NCBI GenBank assembly: GCA_900770515.1
Contig: CAAHDP010000361.1
Coordinates: forward strand, 1 to 5,652
Reading direction: 5' to 3'
DNA from: an uncultured Prevotella sp.
GTDB taxonomy: Bacteria > Bacteroidota > Bacteroidia > Bacteroidales > Bacteroidaceae
DNA length: 5,652 bases
Shown here: in pieces, positions 1-5,269 of the stretch
Layout: each line of letters begins with the position of its first letter
Numbering within the stretch: position 1 is the first letter of the stretch
Program-made: the position numbers and the translations under genes
Notes under the pieces: model-generated
Databases searched by the model: none
Told to the model about the DNA's origin: nothing
Seen by the model: only the letters and a program-made list of their open reading frames with translations

Positions 1-225
1 AGCTGCGAGGAGCTCGACTTCTTGAACGATGTTGCCAAGGAGAACGGTGTTACTGGTAGCCGTATCATGGGTGGTGGCTTCGGTGGCTGCACCATCAACT
101 TGGTTAAGGACGACATCTATGACAAGTTCGTAGAGGATGTTACAGCTAAGTTCACAGCTAAGTATGGTCACGCTCCTGAGATTTACCCAGTAGTTATCTC
201 TGAGGGTTCTCACAAGGTTTGCTAA
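1..225 (+). CDS. galK: Galactokinase, C-terminal fragment (5' end outside window)
   Basis: Galactokinase phosphorylates D-galactose to galactose-1-phosphate with ATP in the cytoplasm, as the first committed step of the Leloir pathway. The window opens inside the gene; 74 codons remain before the TAA stop at 223-225. The reading frame is open from base 1, so the true start lies upstream, and the TTG at 22 is an internal leucine. The fragment begins SCEELDFL, typical of the region before the last GHMP-kinase motif, and then carries that motif as GGGFGGCTINL (about fragment residues 24-34), matching the GAGFGGC-type motif 3 of galactokinases. The tail (KYGHAPEIYPVVISEGSHKVC) aligns in character with the E. 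coli GalK end. A strong terminator follows 26 bases after the stop, so this gene closes its own transcription unit. Other GHMP kinases are possible in principle, but the ending and the neighbouring galM favour GalK. Confidence 0.93.
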   Translation, partial: SCEELDFLNDVAKENGVTGSRIMGGGFGGCTINLVKDDIYDKFVEDVTAKFTAKYGHAPEIYPVVISEGSHKVC

Positions 226-251
226 TATACATATTTTATATAATATAAAGG

Positions 252-286
252 AACTGCAGTTAGTGTTTACTAGCTGCAGTTTTTTT
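252..286 (+). terminator. Intrinsic (Rho-independent) terminator after galK
   Basis: The left arm AACTGCAGTTAGT (252-264) pairs with ACTAGCTGCAGTT (269-281) over 13 bp, with one G-T wobble and a GTTT loop. The T-run spans 280-286. This is a textbook intrinsic terminator for the + strand. It separates galK from the galM-led transcription unit. There is no matching T-run on the other strand, so it looks one-directional. Confidence 0.92.
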
Positions 287-325
287 GCCCCAATTTAGCC
301 AAAAGCAGGCGTAATCATGCAAATA

Positions 326-338
326 GTGTTAAAAACAC
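326..338. promoter_or_regulatory. Short perfect dyad, possible operator upstream of galM
   Basis: GTGTT-AAA-AACAC is a perfect 5+3+5 inverted repeat in the galM upstream region, about 70 bp before the predicted transcription start. It has no T-tract directly after it (ACTTTAG follows), so it does not look like a terminator. Its position suits a regulator-binding site, but I could not find a clear second copy before the other genes, and I do not recall the AraR operator consensus well enough to match it. Chance is quite possible in AT-rich DNA. Confidence 0.3.
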
Positions 339-368
339 ACTTTAGAATAAAAAAAGTTAGGGAAAACT

Positions 369-399
369 ATTGCCGTTTCGAAATAAAATTGTAATTTTA
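369..399 (+). promoter_or_regulatory. Probable Bacteroidetes-type promoter for galM
   Basis: The Bacteroidetes primary sigma factor reads a -33 TTTG and a -7 TAnnTTTG element. Here ATTG at 369-372 resembles the -33 box and TAATTTTA at 392-399 matches the -7 box except for the final base, with a 19-base spacer. Transcription would start near 404-407, leaving a leader of about 30 A-rich bases before the galM ATG. It lies downstream of the galK terminator, where a new promoter is needed. This is the best promoter match I found in the window; it may drive the whole galM-to-araA run. Confidence 0.55.
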
Positions 400-437
400 C
401 ACCCAAAATAAAGTAAACAATTAAAAACAGCCTAAAA

Positions 438-1622
438 ATGAGTACATTTAAGACCCTTTTCATGGGAGTAGGTTTTGCGGCAATCGCTACCCTCTCTGCT
501 TGTTCATCAAGCAACAACGCTAGTCTTACACAGTCTGGTTTGAATCCTGCAGATTTCGATTCAACCGTATTGGGAAAGAAGACTGAGTTAGTAACCCTCA
601 AGAATGCCAACGGCATGGAGGTATGTCTCACCAACTATGGTGGACGTGTGGTTTCAATCTCTGTCCCAGACAAGGACGGCAAGCCAACTGATGTAGTTCT
701 TGGTTATGACAATATCCATCAGTATGCAGATACGCTTAACTCTCCTTCTGATTATGGTTCATCAGTAGGTCGTTACGCTAACCGTATCAAGGATGCCAAG
801 CTTTCACTTGCAGGTTCTACCTATCAGTTGAAGGCAAATGACAATGGCAACTGCCTGCACGGTGGTGGTGCTACCGGTTGGTTGAACCAGGTATACGACA
901 TTACAGAGAAGAACGATTCTTCTGTAACCTTTACCATTAATGCGAAGGATGGTGAGAATGGTTTCCCAGGCAACGTAACTGCTACTGCTAAATATACAGT
1001 AAAGAGCGACAATACGCTTGACATTGAGTTTGGTGCAACTACTGATAAGGAGACTGTGGTCAACATGACAAACCATAGCTACTTCAACCTGAATGGCGAC
1101 CCATCCAAGGAAGGTTTCGACCAGGTTATGTACATCAATGCTGATAAGTTCACACCTGCAGATTCTCTTTACATTCCAACAGGAGAGATTAAGGACGTAG
1201 AAGGAACTCCAATGGATTTCCGTACTCCAACAGAGATTGGCAAGAAGGTAGATTACAGCTTCGACCAGATTAAGAACGCTACAGGTTACGACCACAACTG
1301 GTGTTTGAACACCTATAAGGATGGCAAGGGCGATGACAAGACTGTTTGCGCCAGCCTCTACTCTCCTAAGAGCGGAATCCTCCTCGAAGTATTCACCAAC
1401 GAGCCAGGAATCCAGGTTTATACCGGTAACTTCCAGGGAACAGGTATTGCCTGCAAGCACGGAATCAAATATCCTAAGCACGTAAGCGTCTGCTTCGAGA
1501 GCCAGAAGTATCCAGACTCTCCTACCAAGATTGCTCAGGGCGTGAAGGACTGGACTGATGCAACCTTGAAGCCAGGAGAGAAGTATTACTCTCACCTCGT
1601 CTACAAGTTCAGCGTAAAGTAG
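438..1622 (+). CDS. galM: Aldose 1-epimerase (mutarotase), predicted lipoprotein
   Basis: Interconverts the alpha and beta anomers of aldoses such as galactose, glucose and possibly L-arabinose. The 394-residue product begins with a short charged n-region and hydrophobic stretch ending in the lipobox LSAC, with Cys22 as the predicted lipidated residue. It is therefore likely membrane-anchored in the periplasm. The residues after Cys22 (SSSNNAS) lack the acidic surface-export signal known in Bacteroidetes lipoproteins, so a periplasm-facing location is the better guess. Family motifs are complete: GRYANRI (112-118), LHGG with His141, TNHSYFNL with His213, GYDHNW with Asp285, and NEPGIQVYTGNF with Glu322. 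His141, His213, Asp285 and Glu322 correspond to the substrate-binding and catalytic residues known in GalM. The CFESQKYPDSP block near the C-terminus is also typical. The extra length over cytosolic GalM (about 340-350) is mostly the N-terminal leader. The ATG at 438 is chosen because it gives the complete lipoprotein signal. Function as a mutarotase is well supported; the physiological sugar is inferred. Confidence 0.93.
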   Translation: MSTFKTLFMGVGFAAIATLSACSSSNNASLTQSGLNPADFDSTVLGKKTELVTLKNANGMEVCLTNYGGRVVSISVPDKDGKPTDVVLGYDNIHQYADTLNSPSDYGSSVGRYANRIKDAKLSLAGSTYQLKANDNGNCLHGGGATGWLNQVYDITEKNDSSVTFTINAKDGENGFPGNVTATAKYTVKSDNTLDIEFGATTDKETVVNMTNHSYFNLNGDPSKEGFDQVMYINADKFTPADSLYIPTGEIKDVEGTPMDFRTPTEIGKKVDYSFDQIKNATGYDHNWCLNTYKDGKGDDKTVCASLYSPKSGILLEVFTNEPGIQVYTGNFQGTGIACKHGIKYPKHVSVCFESQKYPDSPTKIAQGVKDWTDATLKPGEKYYSHLVYKFSVK

Positions 1623-1649
1623 TAAGGAAAGGTCAAACTAATGACAACT

Positions 1650-1684
1650 TGCTTGCCGGCGGATTGCAAATCCGCCGGCAAGCA
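1650..1684. repeat. Perfect 16-bp GC-rich hairpin between galM and the symporter gene
   Basis: The arm TGCTTGCCGGCGGATT (1650-1665) is exactly complementary to 1669-1684, with a GCA triloop. It sits 27 bases after the galM stop. There is no T-tract on either side, so it is not a classical intrinsic terminator in either direction. The core is much richer in G and C than the surrounding gap. It may be a partial terminator, an mRNA-stabilising structure at the galM 3' end that sets different galM and symporter levels, or a dispersed REP-like element. The structure is certain; the role is not. Confidence 0.85.
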
Positions 1685-1687
1685 TAC

Positions 1688-1722
1688 GGGATAAAGTATC
1701 CCATAACAAGGATAAAGCATCC
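1688..1722. repeat. Two near-identical small dyads spaced 21 bp apart
   Basis: GGGATA-AAG-TATCCC (1688-1702) is a perfect 6-bp dyad. It is followed by GGATAAAGCATCC (1710-1722), which shares 12 of 13 bases with the core of the first copy (starting 1689) and is itself a 4-bp dyad. The two cores start 21 bp apart, about two turns of the DNA helix. They lie directly upstream of the symporter gene, right after the GC-rich hairpin. This may be a paired protein-binding site or an RNA structure in the symporter leader. No convincing promoter was seen beside it, so an operator role is speculative. Confidence 0.45.
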
Positions 1723-1774
1723 AATAAAAGAAAGAATAAACAAATAATAAAAAATAAACAATCTTATAGTAATT

Positions 1775-3499
1775 ATGAATTGGAATTCAACAGAATTCGT
1801 ATGGCTTGATTGGACAGTACTCGCCATTGGTGTAATCGGCGTTATCTGGGCTGTCTGGCATGCGATCGTGAAAGACAGAAAGGCTCAGAAGGGCGAAGAC
1901 TCTTCTGCTTACCTCTTCGGTAAGGGTGAGCCATGGTATGTTATCGGTATGGCTATCTTCGCAGCCAACATCGGTTCAGAGCACCTCGTCGGTTTGGCTG
2001 GTACTGGTGCCAAGAGTGGTGTAGGTATGGCTCACTGGGAGATGCAGGGTTGGATGATCCTCATCCTGGGTTGGTTGTTCGTACCTTTCTATCAGTTGCT
2101 CATCAACAAGATGGGTAAGATTATCACCATGCCTGACTTCCTGAAGTTCCGCTACACACAGCGTACAGGTTCATGGCTCTCTATCATCACACTCGTAGCT
2201 TACATCCTCACCAAGGTGAGCGTTACCGCTCTTACCGGTGGTATTTTCTTCGAGTATCTCTGGGGCTTGAACTTCTGGGTAGGTGCTATCGGCTTGATTA
2301 TCCTCACCACCATCTTCACCGTATTCGGAGGAATGAAGGGTGTGATGACTTTGTCAACCATTCAGACTCCTATCCTCGTCATCGGTTCATTCCTCGTGCT
2401 CTTCCTCGGTCTCTCTACCCTCGGCGGTGGCAGCATCTCTGCTGGTTGGGCTGACATGATGGACTACTGCGGCAAGTTGAACAACGGTTATGGTACTACT
2501 CACATGTTCCACTGGGAGGCAGGTGACTCTATGTATCAGGAGTATCCTGGTTTCGTAGTATTCATCGGTGCAACCATCATTGGTTTCTGGTACTGGTGTA
2601 CTGACCAGCATATCGTTCAGCGTGTACTCGGTCAGGTTCCTGGCGAAAGCAACGTAGAAGTTATGAAGCGTGCTCGCCGCGGTACAATCGCAGCCGGTTT
2701 CTTCAAGGTTCTCCCTTGCTTCATGTTCCTCATTCCAGGTATGATTGCAGCAGCCTTGGCTCAGAAGGGCGCTATTCAGATGAACGAGACTGACGCAGCC
2801 TTCGCCATCATGGTAAAGACCGTGCTTCCTGCAGGTATCAAGGGAATCGTAACCATCGGTTTCATCTGCGCACTCGTTGCTTCATTGGCAGCATTCTTCA
2901 ACAGCTGTGCTACCCTCTTCACCGAGGACTTCTATAAGCCATTGAAGAAGGGAATGTCTGAGGCTCACTACGTACTCGTTGGCCGTATCGCTACCATAGT
3001 AGTTGTTGTTCTCGGTTTCGCATGGTTACCAATCATGATGAAGATGGATACATTGTACAATTATCTCCAGGGTATTCAGTCACTCCTCGCTCCTGCCATG
3101 GTTGCAGTATTTGCGATGGGTATTTTCTTTAAGAAGATTACTCCAAAGGCTGGTGAATACACCATGATTACAGGATTCCTCATCGGTATGCTCCGTCTCG
3201 TTACCAATGTCATTACTGATACAGGTAAGGCAACAATGGATGGTGCATTCTGGGATTACACCGCATGGTTCTGGCAGACCAACTGGTTGGTATTCGAGTG
3301 CTGGTTGCTCGTCTTCCTCATCATCTTCATGATAGTAGTGAGCTGCTTCACTCCAGCTCCAAGCAAGGAGCAGGTAGAGGCTATCACCTTCACATCCGAC
3401 TTCAAGAAGTCAATTCGTGAAAGCTGGAGTGCCTTCGACATCATTGGTACACTCGTAGTAATCGGTCTCTGCTCTGCATTCTACGCATACTTCTGGTAA
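1775..3499 (+). CDS. SGLT-type sodium:sugar symporter (SSS family), probable arabinose/galactose importer
   Basis: An inner-membrane Na+-coupled sugar importer of the solute:sodium symporter family, on the LeuT fold. The 574-residue protein has about 14 hydrophobic segments (roughly 13-31, 54-75, 91-110, 134-160, 166-186, 195-215, 258-276, 303-328, 343-373, 398-422, 432-451, 462-480, 504-526, 553-573), the number known for SGLT proteins. Motifs match the sugar branch: AANIGSEHLVGLAGTGA (63-79) at the unwound TM1 region that lines the Na+ and sugar sites, FGGMKGVMTLSTIQTP (184-199) as the family signature, YWCTDQHIVQRVLG (273-286) as in SGLT/vSGLT, and FFNSCATLFTEDFY (374-387) near the second half of the Na+ site. 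Its place between a mutarotase and araR-araD-araA, as in Bacteroides arabinose loci, suggests L-arabinose as a substrate, but galactose or glucose cannot be excluded from sequence. ATG 1775 has an A-rich leader and starts before the first TM, so no upstream extension is needed. Co-transcription with galM is likely because no promoter is evident in the 152-bp gap. Confidence 0.92.
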   Translation: MNWNSTEFVWLDWTVLAIGVIGVIWAVWHAIVKDRKAQKGEDSSAYLFGKGEPWYVIGMAIFAANIGSEHLVGLAGTGAKSGVGMAHWEMQGWMILILGWLFVPFYQLLINKMGKIITMPDFLKFRYTQRTGSWLSIITLVAYILTKVSVTALTGGIFFEYLWGLNFWVGAIGLIILTTIFTVFGGMKGVMTLSTIQTPILVIGSFLVLFLGLSTLGGGSISAGWADMMDYCGKLNNGYGTTHMFHWEAGDSMYQEYPGFVVFIGATIIGFWYWCTDQHIVQRVLGQVPGESNVEVMKRARRGTIAAGFFKVLPCFMFLIPGMIAAALAQKGAIQMNETDAAFAIMVKTVLPAGIKGIVTIGFICALVASLAAFFNSCATLFTEDFYKPLKKGMSEAHYVLVGRIATIVVVVLGFAWLPIMMKMDTLYNYLQGIQSLLAPAMVAVFAMGIFFKKITPKAGEYTMITGFLIGMLRLVTNVITDTGKATMDGAFWDYTAWFWQTNWLVFECWLLVFLIIFMIVVSCFTPAPSKEQVEAITFTSDFKKSIRESWSAFDIIGTLVVIGLCSAFYAYFW

Positions 3500-3506
3500 T
3501 ATTCAA

Positions 3507-3516
3507 TTACCGGTAA
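3507..3516. promoter_or_regulatory. 10-bp perfect palindrome just after the symporter stop codon
   Basis: TTACCGGTAA is a perfect palindrome starting 8 bases after the TAA stop of the symporter gene. It has no loop and no T-tract, so it is not a terminator hairpin. It could be a small protein-binding site, but a palindrome of this length can arise by chance and I saw no second copy in the window. Confidence 0.2.
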
Positions 3517-3522
3517 ATGTAT

Positions 3523-3636
3523 AAAAGTCAGGAGTTGGAAGTTAGGAACAGGAAGTTTTCCTTTGGACAGGATCTTTTAGAGAAATCTCCTATGGATGAC
3601 ATTCTTCCTTTCTTCTCCTTCCGACTCCCAACTTTT
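3523..3636. repeat. Imperfect inverted repeat with heptamer-based arms before araR
   Basis: The left arm (3523-3558) and right arm (3601-3636) are imperfect reverse complements: AAAAGT pairs with ACTTTT at the ends, GGAGTTGGAAG (3531-3541) pairs with 3618-3628 with one wobble, and AGGAAG (3550-3555) pairs with 3604-3609. The left arm reads as four consecutive 7-base units (AGGAGTT, GGAAGTT, AGGAACA, GGAAGTT; 3530-3557), and the right arm read on the - strand shows a similar but more eroded series. About 42 bases lie between the arms, with no open reading frame of note. It fills most of the 231-bp gap between the symporter and araR. It could be a dispersed intergenic repeat, a small MITE-like remnant, or an RNA structure. 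No transposase or clear target duplication was seen. Confidence 0.6.
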
Positions 3637-3730
3637 CTCAATATTCAAACGCTTCAAGGAGCGGACCTGTTGAAATAATAATAACGAAATAAACATTCTT
3701 TGAATCTTAACATAAACTCAACAAAGGACC

Positions 3731-4411
3731 ATGACGCAATTTTATAATGAATACTCCAAGGTTTTAGTATCTGTGGATTGTATAATCTTCGGATTCGACG
3801 GTAGCAACTTACAAGTTTTGATTGGTAAACGCCAAATGGACCCAGGACGTGGCGAATGGTCACTCTATGGAGGTTTCGTTGGCGCAACAGAAAATCTGGA
3901 AGATGCAGCCAATCGAGTCATCCTGGAACTTGCCGGAATGAAGAACCTCTATATAAGACAAGTGGGTGCATTCGGCCGCATCGACCGTGACCCGGGTGAG
4001 CGAGTTATTTCCATCGCCTACTGCGCCCTCATCAATGTGGTAGACTACGACGACAGTCTCCGTATTGAGCATGGTTTGGAATGGGTAAGCCTGAATGAAC
4101 TTCCAGCTCTCTATTCAGACCACAGAATCATGATTCACGACGCCATCTGTCAGATTCGCCGTCGCATCAATCATGAACCACTGAGCTTCAAGCTCCTCCC
4201 TGATCTTTTTACGCTGACACAGCTTCAGCATGTGTTCGAGGCGGTAATGGGAGAAGAGATTGACAAGCGCAACTTCCGCAAGCGCGTGAAGGATATTGAC
4301 TTCATCGAAAAGACAGAACTCATCGATAAGGTCACATCGAAACGAGGTGCAGCCCTCTATCGCTTCAACAAGAAAGCATACGAGGAAGACCCATCGTTCA
4401 ACTTGAAATAG
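3731..4411 (+). CDS. araR: Nudix-fold transcriptional regulator, AraR-like (NrtR-related)
   Basis: Probable arabinose-responsive DNA-binding regulator in the cytoplasm. The 226-residue protein has an N-terminal Nudix-fold domain (about 10-145) and a C-terminal region (about 150-220) resembling the winged-helix domain of NrtR-type regulators, including TLTQLQHVFEAVMG (161-174) and NFRKRVKDIDFIEKT (181-195). The Nudix box lies at 48-70. Against GX5EX7REUXEEXGU it keeps Gly48, Glu54, Arg62, Glu66 and Gly69, but two catalytic glutamates are replaced by Val63 and Leu67, so hydrolase activity is unlikely. The segment FGRIDRDPGERVISIAYCAL (81-100) is also typical of the regulator branch. A Nudix-type AraR binding L-arabinose has been described in Bacteroides thetaiotaomicron, where the gene also lies between the symporter gene and araD; that context is the main basis for the name. 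ATG 3731 has AAAGGA just before it and starts close to the domain. The effector and the operator are inferred, not shown by the sequence. Confidence 0.87.
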   Translation: MTQFYNEYSKVLVSVDCIIFGFDGSNLQVLIGKRQMDPGRGEWSLYGGFVGATENLEDAANRVILELAGMKNLYIRQVGAFGRIDRDPGERVISIAYCALINVVDYDDSLRIEHGLEWVSLNELPALYSDHRIMIHDAICQIRRRINHEPLSFKLLPDLFTLTQLQHVFEAVMGEEIDKRNFRKRVKDIDFIEKTELIDKVTSKRGAALYRFNKKAYEEDPSFNLK

Positions 4412-4421
4412 AACAAAGGCA

Positions 4422-4440
4422 GGCTCTTCATGGGAGAGCC
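4422..4440. repeat. Small hairpin between araR and araD
   Basis: GGCTCTTC (4422-4429) pairs with GGAGAGCC (4433-4440) over 8 bp with one T-G wobble and an ATG triloop. It begins 10 bases after the araR stop and ends 39 bases before the araD start. AATAGATAAT follows rather than a T-run, so full termination is unlikely. Like the galM 3' hairpin, it may shield the upstream transcript end or reduce read-through modestly. Confidence 0.6.
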
Positions 4441-4479
4441 AATAGATAATAAAGAGAATAACTTAAAACTCAAGATATT

Positions 4480-5178
4480 ATGTTAGAAGAATTAAAAGAA
4501 AAAGTGTTCAAGGCAAACCTTGACCTGGTGAAGCACAACCTCGTGCTCTTCACATGGGGAAATGTAAGCGGAATCGACCGCGAGAAGGGTCTGGTTGTCA
4601 TCAAGCCATCTGGCGTAGATTACGACACCATGAAGGCTAGCGACATGGTAGTAGTTGACTTGGAAACCGGTAAGGTAGTTGAGGGTGACTTGAATCCATC
4701 TTCAGACACTCCTACCCACTTGGTGCTCTACCGTGCATTCCCAGAGTTGGGTGGCGTAGTTCATACTCACTCTACTTATGCTACAGCCTGGGCTCAGGCA
4801 GGTTTGGACATCCCTAACATCGGTACAACCCACGCAGACTATTTCCACGACTGCATTCCTTGCACTGATGCTATGACAGAGGATATGATGGCTGAGTATG
4901 AGTACAACACAGGTGTGGTTATCGTTGACCGCTTCAAGAAGGACAACATCAACCCGGTTCACACTCCAGGCGTATTGGTCAAGAATCACGGTCCTTTCAC
5001 ATGGGGTAAGGATGCTGACCAGGCAGTTTATCACGCAGTGGTAGCCGAGCAGGTGGCAAAGATGGCGTTCATCTCTTTCAGCGTGAATCCAAACACCACA
5101 ATGAACCCATTGCTCGTAGAGAAGCACTTCAATCGCAAGCACGGTCCTAACGCTTACTACGGACAGAAGAAGCACTAA
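4480..5178 (+). CDS. araD: L-ribulose-5-phosphate 4-epimerase
   Basis: Converts L-ribulose-5-phosphate to D-xylulose-5-phosphate, the last step of bacterial L-arabinose breakdown, in the cytoplasm. The 232-residue product is close to E. coli AraD in length (231) and in sequence along its whole span. It belongs to the class II aldolase/AraD fold and works by a zinc-dependent retro-aldol route. Visible key residues are the substrate-phosphate region TWGNVSG (25-31) and KPSGVDY (42-48), SSDTPTH (74-80) with Asp76, zinc ligands His95 and His97 in VHTHS, Asp120 in TTHADYF (116-122), the third zinc histidine His170 in KNHGPFTWG (168-176), and the terminal [11 protein letters not shown] (219-229) with the catalytic tyrosine at 226 or 227. 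L-fuculose or rhamnulose aldolases share the fold but not this overall match. ATG 4480 corresponds to the E. coli start (MLEELK versus MLEDLK). It follows araR by 68 bp and precedes araA by 91 bp, consistent with one operon. Confidence 0.97.
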   Translation: MLEELKEKVFKANLDLVKHNLVLFTWGNVSGIDREKGLVVIKPSGVDYDTMKASDMVVVDLETGKVVEGDLNPSSDTPTHLVLYRAFPELGGVVHTHSTYATAWAQAGLDIPNIGTTHADYFHDCIPCTDAMTEDMMAEYEYNTGVVIVDRFKKDNINPVHTPGVLVKNHGPFTWGKDADQAVYHAVVAEQVAKMAFISFSVNPNTTMNPLLVEKHFNRKHGPNAYYGQKKH

Positions 5179-5269
5179 TTGAAGATGCAATCAAGCTTAA
5201 TGATTCATTGGTGCAAGAAATAAGATTTTCAAAATTCAAACAACAATAACAATTTAACAAAAAACAATC
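5179..5269 (+). other. araD-araA gap, AT-rich leader of araA
   Basis: This 91-bp gap contains only weak structure: AATCA/TGATT arms around an AAGCTT and an 11-bp ATTTT-C-AAAAT dyad at 5225-5235. There is no hairpin with a T-run and no good -7/-33 promoter pair. The last 35 bases are A-rich with CAA/AACAA runs, as is common before Bacteroidetes start codons. The simplest reading is read-through from araD into araA. Confidence 0.4.

Noticed and set aside
329..634. Antisense open frame across the galM promoter and signal peptide
   Set aside because: It overlaps the galM start and regulatory region, has no recognisable domain, and part of it translates AT-rich non-coding DNA.
804..1595. Long antisense open frame (263 codons) opposite galM
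   Set aside because: galM has complete family motifs along this span; the antisense frame shows no recognisable domain and is explained by the codon bias of the real gene.
1783..1798. Two GAATTC palindromes 10 bp apart at the start of the symporter gene
   Set aside because: They fall within codons for NSTEF and are easily explained by coding sequence; no other evidence for a binding site.
2173..2454. Alternative + frame inside the symporter gene
   Set aside because: It is rich in His and Arg, without motifs, and fully inside a well-supported membrane protein gene.
3670..3702. Possible promoter for araR (TTG at 3670-3672 and ATTCTTTG at 3695-3702)
   Set aside because: The -7 box misses the TA of TAnnTTTG and the spacer is 22 bases; too weak to list as a feature, though an internal promoter is not excluded.
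4702..5190. Antisense open frame (162 codons) opposite araD
   Set aside because: araD matches the E. coli enzyme end to end; the antisense product is low-complexity, Val/Leu/Cys-rich, and has no leader or motif.
5225..5235. ATTTT-C-AAAAT dyad before araA as an operator or terminator
   Set aside because: It is only A and T apart from the centre, in AT-rich DNA, with no T-run after it; chance is the simplest explanation.
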